Positions 25,128 to 35,224 of a stretch of 64,000 nucleotides of DNA are shown piece by piece. The position numbers and the translations under genes were made by a program. This DNA comes from Brevibacillus laterosporus LMG 15441 (GTDB taxonomy: Bacteria > Bacillota > Bacilli > Brevibacillales > Brevibacillaceae): contig NZ_CP007806.1 in NCBI RefSeq assembly GCF_000219535.2, positions 4,257,501-4,321,500 of the forward strand, in the 5' to 3' direction. The notes under the pieces were generated by a model, which worked only from the letters and a program-made list of their open reading frames with translations, was not told the origin of the DNA and made no database searches. How positions within the stretch are numbered: position 1 is the stretch's first letter; each line of letters begins with the position of its first letter.

Positions 25128-27398
25128 CTACCATATTTTACTCGACTCACTCTTTCTTACCTGATTTCGCCCCTCTTGCTTTGCTTTATATAAGGCCACA
25201 TCTGCATCGTGAAACAGTTCTTCTGCCGAGCGATTTCGTTGAACATCCCTGCTCCACATAGCAACGCCGCAGGAAATCGTAACACTTGGTTTACTTTCCT
25301 GCTGCACACGAATACGAATGCGTTCTGCTATTTTACTGGCAATCAGCACATCAACATGCGGCAGGTAAATCGCTATCTCTTCGCCGCCCCATCTTGCTGG
25401 AATATCGCTGTCCCTAATACAGTTCTTAATAACAGAAGCTACCTGATACAATATTTCGTCTCCAACAAGGTGGCCATAGGTATCATTAATTCTTTTGAAG
25501 TAATCAATATCAATTAAAATTAAGGAACCCTGCTCATCTGCAAGTAAGGATTTCTTCACGTTCTCATTTAAGTATCTACGTGTAAAAAGCCCTGTTAAAT
25601 TATCAGTGATAACCATGCGTTCCACTTCACTAAGCAAGAGAGCATTAGTAATAGCTAGGCTGGTGTGTTGCCCAAATAATTCCAGTAATTTATAGTCATC
25701 ATAGGTAAAGAAATTAGGCTTATGATCTGCTACCAGTAAGAGTCCTGATACTTCTGAATCTTGCAACAAAGGAACCCCCATCACAGAATGATAGGGAAAT
25801 AAATGATGAGGTAAATGAGTAAAGCTGTCGGAAGAGGGCAGAATTTTCCGCTTATCAATTATAATTTCAGCAATCGGAGTAGCCGAAATGGGTACGAATT
25901 GTCCGATCTGATCGTTCTTGGATGAAGAGATGATTTGCATCCGCTCACCGTCTGATGCTTTTTGCAGGATAGCAGAATAGCTCGCATCAAACGTTCGATG
26001 CAGCATCTTAATCACGAACTCAAGTATATCTATCATGTTCAAACTACGATTAATCTGCTGGGCCATCTCATTGATTAAGCGCAATTCACGAACCATGTCG
26101 CGTGATTGCTGATACAACTGAGCGTTTTCAAAGGCGTTACCTGCTGTTTCCGCTAAAATAGAAATAAATTCGGTCTCTTTCGCGGATAAATTAATGATTT
26201 CATGGGTGGCCAATTGGAGAATCCCATAAATTCCTTGTCTCCCATGTAACGGAGCAGCGACAAAAGTAATCGCTTGCCCATCTATGATCTCTTGGCCCAA
26301 CATTAGCTTTCCTTCCAGATAAGCCTGCTGACTGACCTGATTATGTTGTTTTTTTAAGGAAAAGGTCTTGATTGGTAGATTTGTTTCCATTTCCATAGTA
26401 AGATACAGTTCCGCTGAAAAATACGGATATAATTGCTTGATACTTGCAAGCACTCCAGCTAGTACGTCATTTACGTCAATCGAGGCATGAATTTGTTTTG
26501 TCAGTTGATAAAGAAGCTCCTTCTTTTGAGTTTCCCGTAAGATATCATGCATGTGTAAAGTCCTATGCAACTGATGGCTGACCTGCTCCCCAGTCGAATG
26601 AAGTAGCTCGATATCCAATTTATCTAAGCATTGCTGTTCTTGATCGGCTACATGAAGAATAAGTGCCGCGATCGGTTCATCCTCCACATAAATTGGATAC
26701 ATCGCAACGCGGGAATCTTCTTGATAAATCTCTGCTTTTTTAGATACAAAGCAATGTAACACCTGATGTATTTTAGAGCCTGCGTATACAGCGGAATCTG
26801 TTGTGTAACGCTCCTGCGGCAATAAATGTCCACTTTCATCCAATTTAATAAGCGAACAATGCCCCCTTCCCACCATACCGTGTAAACCGTTAACAACTGT
26901 CTTCATAAATGGAGTGGCTTCCTTACATTTGCTCGCTTCCACTACGATCTCACTGGCCATGCGCTGAATAAACCCTTTATACCCAAGCGAATATAATCCT
27001 TTTACCATTTCACCGTAGGTTCGTATATTGACCAAAGCTTCCTGTGCACAAGTAAGAATGCCTGCAATCGCATGTATATCATCTGGTTGAGGACCTAAGG
27101 CTTGCAACAGCCATTTGTAATCACCACACTCAGAAGTAACTCGCTCCTTACTAATTACCTGGCCGTTTTTCCAAGCTTTGGTTACCTCCTGTTTAACTAG
27201 CTCCTCCATAGCATCTTGAAAAAAAGTTGGAGGCAAATGTGCCGGGAGTGTTCCCAATTCATAAGTAGCGATTACACCACGCTCTGGAGTAGCAAAGAAA
27301 AGGAGCCCTGGTGCTTGTATGGGCCAAGAAGGCAGAAAAAAGGGAACAACGCTATCAAATAATTTACCTACTGTTCCTATTTGCGTTCGTGTCCGCAA
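25128..27398 (-). CDS. GAF-domain diguanylate cyclase (YtrP/DgcP-like)
   Basis: A 756-residue cytosolic protein beginning at TTG after an AAGGA site. An N-terminal region (~1-150) precedes two or three GAF-like domains (~150-280, 310-430, 440-590). The C-terminal GGDEF domain (~595-745) has TDNLTGLFTRRYLNE, the allosteric RxxD site (RDSD) five residues before the active loop, and the active site GGEEI, so it should make c-di-GMP. The last position is Ile instead of Phe, a mild variation. Position between the EzrA/TetR genes and rpsD matches B. subtilis ytrP (dgcP). Confidence 0.9.
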   Translation of the reverse strand: MRTRTQIGTVGKLFDSVVPFFLPSWPIQAPGLLFFATPERGVIATYELGTLPAHLPPTFFQDAMEELVKQEVTKAWKNGQVISKERVTSECGDYKWLLQALGPQPDDIHAIAGILTCAQEALVNIRTYGEMVKGLYSLGYKGFIQRMASEIVVEASKCKEATPFMKTVVNGLHGMVGRGHCSLIKLDESGHLLPQERYTTDSAVYAGSKIHQVLHCFVSKKAEIYQEDSRVAMYPIYVEDEPIAALILHVADQEQQCLDKLDIELLHSTGEQVSHQLHRTLHMHDILRETQKKELLYQLTKQIHASIDVNDVLAGVLASIKQLYPYFSAELYLTMEMETNLPIKTFSLKKQHNQVSQQAYLEGKLMLGQEIIDGQAITFVAAPLHGRQGIYGILQLATHEIINLSAKETEFISILAETAGNAFENAQLYQQSRDMVRELRLINEMAQQINRSLNMIDILEFVIKMLHRTFDASYSAILQKASDGERMQIISSSKNDQIGQFVPISATPIAEIIIDKRKILPSSDSFTHLPHHLFPYHSVMGVPLLQDSEVSGLLLVADHKPNFFTYDDYKLLELFGQHTSLAITNALLLSEVERMVITDNLTGLFTRRYLNENVKKSLLADEQGSLILIDIDYFKRINDTYGHLVGDEILYQVASVIKNCIRDSDIPARWGGEEIAIYLPHVDVLIASKIAERIRIRVQQESKPSVTISCGVAMWSRDVQRNRSAEELFHDADVALYKAKQEGRNQVRKSESSKIW

Positions 27399-27428
27399 TG
27401 CTGATTCCTTCTTCCTCTATATTAATCA

Positions 27429-28034
27429 TTAATCGGTTATGGTTTCCTCTAGATGGTCAACTCGACTTATCTCCATAACTTTCCACGATTTATTCTCCAC
27501 ATGCAAAATGGTGATTCCCGTATTGCCAATTTTAGTGATCCCCGTACCAAGCTGACCTTCAGTAATATAATGCAGAAAAGCATTAATCAAACCACCGTGG
27601 CTTACAACGGCAATTTTTTGACCGGGATGTTTCTCAATAATTTCGCTTAGAACACGATCAGCTCTCTTTTGCATAGCGTGATAGGATTCAATCCCGCAGA
27701 TTGACTGATGTGGTTCAACATTTAGCATATCCTTTTGTACATCAGCAAGGTGGCGCCCCTCCCAATCGCCATAGCAACGCTCACGTAATCCGCGTACTTT
27801 CGTGACAGGAACAGGAGTCTGCTGACGTTCTCCTACACGTTTCGCCGTCTCAAAGGCACGTTTTAAATCGCTTGAATACACATGAGCAAAGCCTTCTGAA
27901 GCAAGACGATTCGCCAGCTTTTCCGCTTGCATATACCCTAGCTCGTTTAAATCGGTATCCGTATGACCTTGTATTTTCTGTATATGATTCCAATCCGTTT
28001 CTCCATGTCGGATTAAGTATACGATGGTTTCCAT
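27429..28034 (-). CDS. Histidine phosphatase (phosphoglycerate mutase-like)
   Basis: A 201-residue member of the branch-1 histidine phosphatases. The catalytic motif LIRHGETDWN (residues 7-16) with QGHTDTDLNELG next to it, the acid Glu in RERCYGDWEGR near 83-93, and the second His in VVSHGGLINA near residues 150-159 are all present. Relatives (PhoE, GpmB, CobC) remove phosphate from varied small molecules. It is the first gene of the operon that continues with the GGDEF protein after 30 bases. Specific substrate not determined. Confidence 0.9.
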   Translation of the reverse strand: METIVYLIRHGETDWNHIQKIQGHTDTDLNELGYMQAEKLANRLASEGFAHVYSSDLKRAFETAKRVGERQQTPVPVTKVRGLRERCYGDWEGRHLADVQKDMLNVEPHQSICGIESYHAMQKRADRVLSEIIEKHPGQKIAVVSHGGLINAFLHYITEGQLGTGITKIGNTGITILHVENKSWKVMEISRVDHLEETITD

Positions 28035-28304
28035 GATAGTAAGACACCCTACTTTCCTTGCATGAATATGTACAATTTAATTATAATGGATATAATCACG
28101 AGATACTAGAATCTTCAAAATTCAATAACACATTTTTCCTAATTTTTAAATTCCACTGAAATGCTCAAAACTCCTCTTTCGTTCTAGTTCTTTATACGAC
28201 GCCAGCATGACTTCCTCGTCTCATTGCCTCCCTGTTGTTACCGTTATATATATGTCAGTTTCATGTACATACATTACACATTGCAGGTTTAGGAGGTTTT
28301 ATTT
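28035..28304. other. Divergent intergenic region
   Basis: Holds the upstream regions of the phosphatase (minus) and the YcdB/SLH gene (plus). AT-rich, with an AGGAGG ribosome site at its right end; no RNA or conserved operator recognised. Confidence 0.4.
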
Positions 28305-30572
28305 ATGCATTCATTGATCCGTCCAATAGGCCTACTTAGCTTATCAGGCATGTTGCTACTTTCAGGCTCAGTCGTTGAAGCTAACACAAACACAAAATCA
28401 ACCCAACAGCATCTCCAACCCACAGCTCCTCTAGTGAGCAAGTCCCAATTAACAAGAGAACAAGCACTCGCTATCGCGTCTGAGTTCGCAAAGGAATGGT
28501 CCAGCATGAATCCAGTTCCAACCGATAGCCACTTTACATTAAATGAAGATATGAATTTATCTCCCACTTGGACGTTTGCTTGGGAGAGTAGTGGTAACAT
28601 TGATCGAAGAAAGCCATTCTCTTTACTAGTCGAAATCAATGCAAACTCAGGCGAATTAAATAGCTATTCTATTTCACATCATTCTCTCTTAGCAAATAAA
28701 AGCAAGAAACCTATCTCACTAGAGCAAGCTCAACAAGCAGCCGAAGCGTTTCTACGTAAACATGCTGGCAAAAAATTATCAAGTATTTCCTTGAAGCCTA
28801 CACCTCTTTCAGATAACAGAACAGCACTTACCTCTACAGAATACATTTTTACCTACCAAAGACAAATAAACGGAATACCTTTTCCTGATGATTCTGTAAG
28901 AGTTACAGTCAACCCTAATGGGACAATTGTATCTTACTTTTCTACATGGAGTGAAGATTTGAATTTCCCTGCTGATTCAAAGAAAATATCTCCTGAGGAA
29001 GCTACTAAAATTTTTAAAGAAAGCCCTTTTATTACTTTAAGCTATAAAATACCAGATTCTACAGAAACACAAAGAACTGATCCTCGACTAACCTATGATT
29101 ATGAAAAGGAATTAGCTATAGATGCGATCACTGGTACATTTTTAGAAAAACCTTCTTCATCTGTGTCTAGTAATCCCAACAAGCGTTCGCCTATAGTTGA
29201 CAAGCCACTGCCTCCTTTGCATCAGGGAAAACAATTAACACAAGCACAAGCAGTCGAGCTAGCCCAAAAATTAATTCCGTTGGGGAACTGGAAATTAACA
29301 GAGGCAATCTATCAGAAGAAAGATAGAGAGAAAGAAGCCTTTTGGAATCTATCCTTTGAACGAAAAACACAAAATCATGAGATTGACACCATTTCTCTCA
29401 TGATTGACGAAAAAAATGGAAACGTACTGAATTACTACCTCAACGTGGAGAAAAGGAACAAAGATACAAACAAAGCTTCAATAGCACCAGAGAAATTACA
29501 ACAACTTGCTATAGAGAACGTAAAAAAATTAGCTCCTTATCAAGCTCAAACCTTATATTTAGATAAGGTTGATCATGATGATCAACCTGACTATAACGAT
29601 ACACTGGAAAGTTCCTTTATGTTCCAGCGATATATTCACGGAATCATGCTTTCAGCAGAGGGAGCCAGTGTCATCCTAGATCAACAAACCGGGGAATTAC
29701 TTTCATTTTCTTCTTCAATTAGTCAAGTTAACTTCCCAGAAAAATCACCTGATTACCTTTCTCTAGAAGAAGCGAAAGAAAAATGGCTACAGCAACTGGA
29801 GGTTACATTAACTTATCAAGTGAAACAAGAGGATCATCGTGATAAAAATCAACAGTCGTCAAAGTCAAATCCCTTGACTCTCGTCTATACACTACAACCG
29901 TCTAGCAACAGTCTTACGCTAGACGCAATCACTGGTAAGTGGATTCATTTATATTTTAATAAACCTGTGGAAGTAAATCAGACAGAACCAGAGGATTTGC
30001 AGAAGCTTCCTACTGACAAGCAAAAAGCATTACGGATTCTGTACGAGTACAATGCAATTGAACCTATAGATGGAGAGATAAAGCCTAAAGAGCCCATAAA
30101 GCGCGGTGAGATAATCAAGATGCTAGTAGCTATCCTAAGCAATGGAAATTATGATGATGAATTTATACCAAAACAAGCCAGCTTTCATGATGTCCCTGCT
30201 ACTTCTCCATACTTTGGAGCTATTGAGTTCGCCCTTGCACGCGGATATATTCCCCAAACCAAGAGCCTGCAACCAGAAAAACCGATTACGAGGGCTGAAT
30301 TAGCAGAATCGTTCACCCGAGCTCTGGGCTATCATTCCCTAGCTGAGCTACCAAATCTCTTTGTAGCATCTTCTACGGATACAGCCAATGTAAAGGAGAA
30401 GGGTTCTATTTCAATCGTTACCGCACTTGGAATTATGGAAACGATTGATCAAAGCTTTAAGCCAGATGCATCTGTGACTCGTGAGGAGGCCGCTATCTAT
30501 TTCCAGAAATTCTTAGAGGTTTACAATAAAATGATGCCTGAAGGATCTATATATACTAAGTCTCGGCATTAG
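28305..30572 (+). CDS. Secreted YcdB/YcdC-repeat protein with C-terminal S-layer homology domains
   Basis: A 755-residue exported protein. Residues ~1-26 are a signal peptide (LLSLSGMLLLSGSVVEA). Two long YcdB/PepSY-like repeat blocks follow (~45-290 and ~305-560); each contains an [LI]TREQAL or LTQAQAVELA helix start and ends in a DAITG motif. Residues ~575-750 hold SLH-type modules (EPIKRGEIIKMLVAIL; FHDVPATSPYFGAIEFALARGYI; ITRAELAESFTRALGY; VTREEAAIYFQKFL) that bind secondary cell-wall polymer. It should sit on the outer wall. PepSY-type repeats are often protease inhibitors or folding modules, but this role is unproven. A shorter relative lies at 62067-63539. Confidence 0.88.
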   Translation: MHSLIRPIGLLSLSGMLLLSGSVVEANTNTKSTQQHLQPTAPLVSKSQLTREQALAIASEFAKEWSSMNPVPTDSHFTLNEDMNLSPTWTFAWESSGNIDRRKPFSLLVEINANSGELNSYSISHHSLLANKSKKPISLEQAQQAAEAFLRKHAGKKLSSISLKPTPLSDNRTALTSTEYIFTYQRQINGIPFPDDSVRVTVNPNGTIVSYFSTWSEDLNFPADSKKISPEEATKIFKESPFITLSYKIPDSTETQRTDPRLTYDYEKELAIDAITGTFLEKPSSSVSSNPNKRSPIVDKPLPPLHQGKQLTQAQAVELAQKLIPLGNWKLTEAIYQKKDREKEAFWNLSFERKTQNHEIDTISLMIDEKNGNVLNYYLNVEKRNKDTNKASIAPEKLQQLAIENVKKLAPYQAQTLYLDKVDHDDQPDYNDTLESSFMFQRYIHGIMLSAEGASVILDQQTGELLSFSSSISQVNFPEKSPDYLSLEEAKEKWLQQLEVTLTYQVKQEDHRDKNQQSSKSNPLTLVYTLQPSSNSLTLDAITGKWIHLYFNKPVEVNQTEPEDLQKLPTDKQKALRILYEYNAIEPIDGEIKPKEPIKRGEIIKMLVAILSNGNYDDEFIPKQASFHDVPATSPYFGAIEFALARGYIPQTKSLQPEKPITRAELAESFTRALGYHSLAELPNLFVASSTDTANVKEKGSISIVTALGIMETIDQSFKPDASVTREEAAIYFQKFLEVYNKMMPEGSIYTKSRH

Positions 30573-30629
30573 TCATCTGCAAGCTTTGATTTTCCCAGCG
30601 GATTCCGGCTGTTATTCTAAGACAATCTC

Positions 30630-30875
30630 TTGACTTTACCTAGACCCAGCATATAAAATAAGAGTTATGTTTGAATAGGGTAGCATTGATTGTAGGTAAA
30701 AACAAAAGGAATACGAGGCTTGCCTTTTAGTTTCACCCCCTTTGCCTTTTGACTGCGGCTGTTTTTCAAGAGGAGCACGATGCAGAAACGCTACCGTCTG
30801 AAGTTCGTGTATGAAGATGAAACTTGCCTTTTGGAAGTAAACACCTACGAATCCAACTTAAAGGAGAATGAGCAT
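30630..30875 (+). promoter_or_regulatory. rpsD promoter and leader
   Basis: TTGACT, 16 bases, TATAAA (30630-30657) is a good sigma-A promoter; transcripts would carry a leader of about 210 bases. In Bacillus the rpsD leader folds so that S4 binds it and represses its own synthesis, so this long leader is probably the same kind of site. I could not verify the pseudoknot by eye. The leader also contains an in-frame ATG (30780) with an AGAGGAG site. Confidence 0.6.
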
Positions 30876-31472
30876 ATGTCTCGTTATACAGGACCACGCC
30901 ACAAGCTGGCTCGCCGTCTAGGTATCTCTCTAGATGGAACAGGAAAAGATCTTAAACGTAACTACGCACCAGGACAACACGGTCAAAGCCGTCGTAAATT
31001 GACTGAGTACGGTATTCAGTTACAAGAAAAACAAAAACTACGTCATATGTTCGGTGTAAACGAAAAGCAATTCCGTCGCACTTTCGAACACGCTCAAAAA
31101 ATGAGAGGCGTATTGGGTGAGAACTTCATGAAGCTTCTTGAATCCCGCCTTGATAACGTAGTTTTCCGTATGGGCTTTGCTGCAACTCGCCCAGCTGCTC
31201 GTCAGTTGGTTAACCATGGTCACATGACTGTTAATGGTAAAAAAGTTGACATCGCTTCTTACCGCGTACAACCAGGAGATGTTATCACTCTTCGTGAAAA
31301 ATCTCGTGGCCTTGCTATCGTAAAAGAATCTTTGGAAGCTCGCACTTTCGTACCAAACTTCATCACTTTCGATGATAACAAAGTAGAAGGTACTTTCACA
31401 CGTCTACCAGACCGTTCTGAAATGCCTGCTGAAATCAACGAAACTCTGATCGTTGAGTGGTACAGCCGTTAG
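30876..31472 (+). CDS. rpsD: 30S ribosomal protein S4
   Basis: A 198-residue primary 16S-rRNA-binding protein of the small subunit. The sequence starts [19 protein letters not shown], contains the QHGQ motif and an S4 RNA-binding domain ([18 protein letters not shown]...ARQLVNHGH), and ends LIVEWYSR. The start at 30876 gives the universal S4 N-terminus and has AAGGAG nine bases upstream. The zinc-free N-terminus (no cysteines) is of the C-minus type. It stands alone, as in B. subtilis, and is followed by a strong terminator. Confidence 0.98.
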   Translation: MSRYTGPRHKLARRLGISLDGTGKDLKRNYAPGQHGQSRRKLTEYGIQLQEKQKLRHMFGVNEKQFRRTFEHAQKMRGVLGENFMKLLESRLDNVVFRMGFAATRPAARQLVNHGHMTVNGKKVDIASYRVQPGDVITLREKSRGLAIVKESLEARTFVPNFITFDDNKVEGTFTRLPDRSEMPAEINETLIVEWYSR

Positions 31473-31490
31473 TCTTTACTTGGAAACATC

Positions 31491-31524
31491 AAGCTTCACA
31501 TCCTTTGGGTGTGGAGCTTTTTTA
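31491..31524 (+). terminator. rpsD terminator
   Basis: AAGCTTCACA (31491-31500) pairs with TGTGGAGCTT (31510-31519), one G-T pair, then TTTT. Confidence 0.9.
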
Positions 31525-31937
31525 TTTGTACGCGACAATATTCGATTAAATCCTCGCTTCCCATCCCCTAGGTCTATTGCGTTTATAAAGACTCTTATGT
31601 GTCATCAGCTATCTTAGGATAAAGTCAGAAACATCAAAATTTAGAGGAATAGCCTAGTATTCCGAAACCTTGACGTTACATTTGCGTCAATTATTAGGGA
31701 GAGTTTTTTCGTTTACGTAACAATAGCTTATTTACAGGGAAAATCTAGTATAGAAGGGCTTATTTGCTGGAAAAGAGAGGTTCAGCTTACTCTATCATTC
31801 TATTTTTCATACGCCAGCTAGCATTGCCAGATATGGATGTGATTCTGACCTACAAATGCCTTCATTCATGGTTATCGGTCATTTTACACTCAAATTACCT
31901 ATGGCTCGACATGATTCTACCCCAGTATTTTTACTTA

Positions 31938-31946
31938 TGGTATAAT
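31938..31946 (+). promoter_or_regulatory. Extended -10 promoter of the PBP gene
   Basis: TGGTATAAT is a perfect extended -10 (TGNTATAAT) 33 bases before the ATG. No good -35 lies 16-18 bases upstream, as is usual for extended -10 promoters. The rest of 31525-31978 shows no gene I can support. Confidence 0.55.
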
Positions 31947-31978
31947 GGGGCTGATCTTTTAAGGGGGAAAGGACGTAT

Positions 31979-34900
31979 ATGCAGAATAAAGATGCTTCTG
32001 CCAAGAGGCCTAGACGCAAAATAGGGCAGCGCGGCAGAAAGAAGCACCCTGTACGAGTAGTTCTTGCATACTGTTTTTTGTTAGGATTTATGGGGCTGTT
32101 TCTCGCAGGTGGAGTTGCTACGGGCTACATAGCCGCTCTTGTGAATGATGAGCCGATCCGAAACAAAGAAGAGATTCAAGAGCTCTTGTTTAGCAAGTTT
32201 CAAACAGGGTTCGCCTACTATCAAGATGGTTCCTTGATCGGTCAGCTTCGAGCTAAGGGAGAAGATCGCCGGATGGTGAAGATTTCGGAGATTTCACCCG
32301 CGCTCATTAACGCCATCATTGCCACAGAGGACAAGTATTTCTATGAACATAATGGAATAGTTATTCAATCTACCTTACGTGGAACCATTCAAGAGCTTAC
32401 TAAACAAAGTGTTATAACAGGTGGTAGTACTCTTACACAACAATTGATTAAACGTACCATCCTCTCACCTGAAGTAAGCCATAAACGAAAAGCGAAAGAA
32501 ATTCTTCATGCCATACGAATCGAAAGAATGTTTAGCAAGAATCAAATTTTAGAAGCTTACATGAATGACGTTTATTTTGGTAAGGACGCCAATGGCTCTA
32601 ACATTTATGGCGTTCAAGCAGCCGCAAAAGGGATTTTTGGCAAAGATGCAAGCAATCTTGATCTAGCCGAAGCCTCTTACTTAGCTGGACTTCCGCAGAG
32701 TCCTATGGCCTACTCTCCTTTTAACAAGGAAGGGTATCGTCGCGGACTGGAGCGCCAGAAAATGGTGCTACAACGGATGAGAGAGAACAATTACATAACA
32801 GCTGCTCAACAACAACAGGTCCTCTCCACTAATTTACAGGCACATCTCGCCAAACCAGAAAAGCGTGCATACGCTGAACACCCATTCCTTATGATGGAAA
32901 TTGAGGAACGTACTGCTGAGGTTCTGTTGGACCAAAAGCTAGCAAACGAAGGTCGTGATAAATCACAAATTGGCCGCAATGAATATCGTCAGCTCCTAGA
33001 GGAGCAACGACGTCAAATTCTCCAAAAGGGCTATCATGTGTACACGACTGTGCATAAGGAAATTAATACCGCCATGGAAAAGATCGCTGCTAATCCCAAA
33101 AACTTTGGTAGCAATCGTACCTATTCTGTGACACGTGGTGGAAAAAAGGAAAAGATCGAAAACGCTCTAGAAGAAGTAGGCGCAACACTCATTGATAACA
33201 AAACAGGTGCAATCATCGGCATGATGGGTGGTCGCGACTTTAACGTTGAACAAACCAATCACGCCACCGCCTCTCGACAACCCGGTTCAGCTATGAAACC
33301 AATCGCCGCGTATGCACCAGCATTGGAGCTTGGTATCTTACAGCCGGGAAGCCCGATTGACGATTCACCTGTACTATTGGCAGATGGAAGTAAAGGTACT
33401 CACCTGCCGCTTAACTGGGACCGCAAATACCATGGTATGATGAGTGCCCGCGAAGCTCTGCGTCAATCCTGGAACGTACCAGCTATTAAAACGTATTTGA
33501 AAGTCGGAATTCCGACCGCTTTAAATTATGTGAAAAAAATGGGTGTCACCACTCTGGTCGATAGTGATAATCATGCGGCTACAGGGGTTATTGGTGGGCT
33601 AGCTTACGGTCTAAACAGCGAAGAAATTACCAATGCATTTTCTACATTTGCCAACGATGGAAATTTTGTAGATGCCTACATGATTCAAAAAATCGTGGAT
33701 AGCCGTGGAAATACCATTTATGAACACAATGTCACACCTGTTAAAGTATTTAGTCCACAGACCGCCTATCTGATGACAGACATGATGCGTACTGTTGTCA
33801 ACTCCGGTACTGGTGCTTCTGTGCGAAGATATGTACCCAAAGGCATAGATATGGCCGGAAAAACAGGAACTACCAATGATTCCTACGATCTTTGGTTTGT
33901 AGGCTACACACCTGATGTTACCCTTGGTGTATGGACAGGCTATGATGTTCCAACTACCATTCCTGGTTCAGCTCAACGCCGACCAATGGAAATTTGGGGC
34001 AAGGTGATGACAGAGGTCTTTAAAATTGATTCAAAAGTGGCTGACAAATCAGCGAAATTTAGTAAACCAAGCGGCATTGTCAGCGCAACAATTGATAGCA
34101 AGTCCGGCATGTTGCCAAGTGAGCTATCGAAACAAACCGGCCACGTGATTACCGATTTATTTAATCAAAGATTTGTACCAACCAAAGTGGACGATTCTCA
34201 TCAAAAAGTTCGTGTTGTTCAAGTCGGTGAGGTTCTCTATCTGGCACAGGAAAATACACCAGATGATTTTGTAACAGAGGGCGTCTTCTTTAAGAGTCCA
34301 GAGCCACTCCCATCGTCTGATCAAATTTCTGCGAAAAATAGCAGGGTTGGAACTAAACCTGCCGATTGGGCAGAGCGGATGCCGGAAAAAGAAGATCCAC
34401 GCGTAGCTGTAGACGGAACACCTTCTGCTCCATCAGGCGTTACTATTGCGAAATCAGGTAGTGGCACGACCCTTACGTGGAATGCCAGCCCAGAGCAGGA
34501 TGTACTAGGCTATCGTATCTATCGTGCAAGCGCAAACGGTGGATTTGAAAAAATCGCAACCGTTAAGGACCCGAAAACGACAACGTACACTGATGCGAAA
34601 CGTAGTGATCATGGTTACTATGTAACAGCAGTTGACCTTTCAGGTAACGAGTCTCAGGCATCTTCTACGTCAGGTGCAGGTGTGGATATCCCAGGTGATA
34701 GCAATCCGCCTGTACAGCCAAATCCTGACCACAATCAACCAGGCACGGAAGTAGATCCTATTGCTCCACCTGATGGCGGCCAAACAACGCCCCCGCCAGT
34801 AGCTACTAGTGCACCTAGTAAAATCCAAGGCGTTAGTGCTTCTAAAACAGCAGATGGAATTAAAGTCAGTTGGAAAAAAGGTCCAGCGAAAGATCACATC

Positions 34901-35074
34901 GTTTCCTACAACGTTTACTATGCTATGAATGGTACAACGAACTATCAATTGATGGATTCCGTATCCGAACCAAGCTTTGTATTAACCACAAGTGAGCCTG
35001 GAGGTAGCTTCTACATCACTGCAGTGAATACCTATGGTGAATCTGCTCCTTCAGCCCATGCAAAAGTAAAATAA
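31979..35074 (+). CDS. Class A penicillin-binding protein (PBP1a-like) with two fibronectin type III domains
   Basis: A 1031-residue bifunctional peptidoglycan synthase. A basic cytosolic tail (~1-25) precedes one membrane helix (~26-50). The glycosyltransferase (GT51) domain has the catalytic Glu117 in IIATEDKYFY and GGSTLTQQLIK near residue 140. The transpeptidase domain has the active Ser near 436 in QPGSAMKP, SWN near 500 and KTG at 628. Two fibronectin type III modules (~815-900 and ~945-1031) joined by a Pro-rich linker form the C-terminus. The wall-proximal FN3 tail suggests binding to polymer or a partner. It is monocistronic. Confidence 0.95.
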   Translation: MQNKDASAKRPRRKIGQRGRKKHPVRVVLAYCFLLGFMGLFLAGGVATGYIAALVNDEPIRNKEEIQELLFSKFQTGFAYYQDGSLIGQLRAKGEDRRMVKISEISPALINAIIATEDKYFYEHNGIVIQSTLRGTIQELTKQSVITGGSTLTQQLIKRTILSPEVSHKRKAKEILHAIRIERMFSKNQILEAYMNDVYFGKDANGSNIYGVQAAAKGIFGKDASNLDLAEASYLAGLPQSPMAYSPFNKEGYRRGLERQKMVLQRMRENNYITAAQQQQVLSTNLQAHLAKPEKRAYAEHPFLMMEIEERTAEVLLDQKLANEGRDKSQIGRNEYRQLLEEQRRQILQKGYHVYTTVHKEINTAMEKIAANPKNFGSNRTYSVTRGGKKEKIENALEEVGATLIDNKTGAIIGMMGGRDFNVEQTNHATASRQPGSAMKPIAAYAPALELGILQPGSPIDDSPVLLADGSKGTHLPLNWDRKYHGMMSAREALRQSWNVPAIKTYLKVGIPTALNYVKKMGVTTLVDSDNHAATGVIGGLAYGLNSEEITNAFSTFANDGNFVDAYMIQKIVDSRGNTIYEHNVTPVKVFSPQTAYLMTDMMRTVVNSGTGASVRRYVPKGIDMAGKTGTTNDSYDLWFVGYTPDVTLGVWTGYDVPTTIPGSAQRRPMEIWGKVMTEVFKIDSKVADKSAKFSKPSGIVSATIDSKSGMLPSELSKQTGHVITDLFNQRFVPTKVDDSHQKVRVVQVGEVLYLAQENTPDDFVTEGVFFKSPEPLPSSDQISAKNSRVGTKPADWAERMPEKEDPRVAVDGTPSAPSGVTIAKSGSGTTLTWNASPEQDVLGYRIYRASANGGFEKIATVKDPKTTTYTDAKRSDHGYYVTAVDLSGNESQASSTSGAGVDIPGDSNPPVQPNPDHNQPGTEVDPIAPPDGGQTTPPPVATSAPSKIQGVSASKTADGIKVSWKKGPAKDHIVSYNVYYAMNGTTNYQLMDSVSEPSFVLTTSEPGGSFYITAVNTYGESAPSAHAKVK

Positions 35075-35085
35075 ATAACCACAAA

Positions 35086-35123
35086 AAAGATTGTTGGGGC
35101 ATCCATCCCGGCAGTCTTTTTTT
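35086..35123 (+). terminator. PBP gene terminator
   Basis: AAAGATTGTTGGG and CCCGGCAGTCTTT pair over 13 positions with G-T pairs; T run follows. Confidence 0.85.
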
Positions 35124-35224
35124 ATCCATGGCGGATTCTTGAATTTTCAAAAATATAAGACTCCTTTTGTGTGGAATAAGATATACTAAGCATGTAGATT
35201 CGTGGGAAGCGATGGTGAGGCCTA

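Noticed and set aside
31764-32024. 86-codon plus frame before the PBP gene
   Set aside because: Spans the PBP promoter and start; no ribosome site.
35075-35224. cre site upstream of acuABC
   Set aside because: The nearest candidate (TGGGAAGCGATGGTGA) misses required positions.
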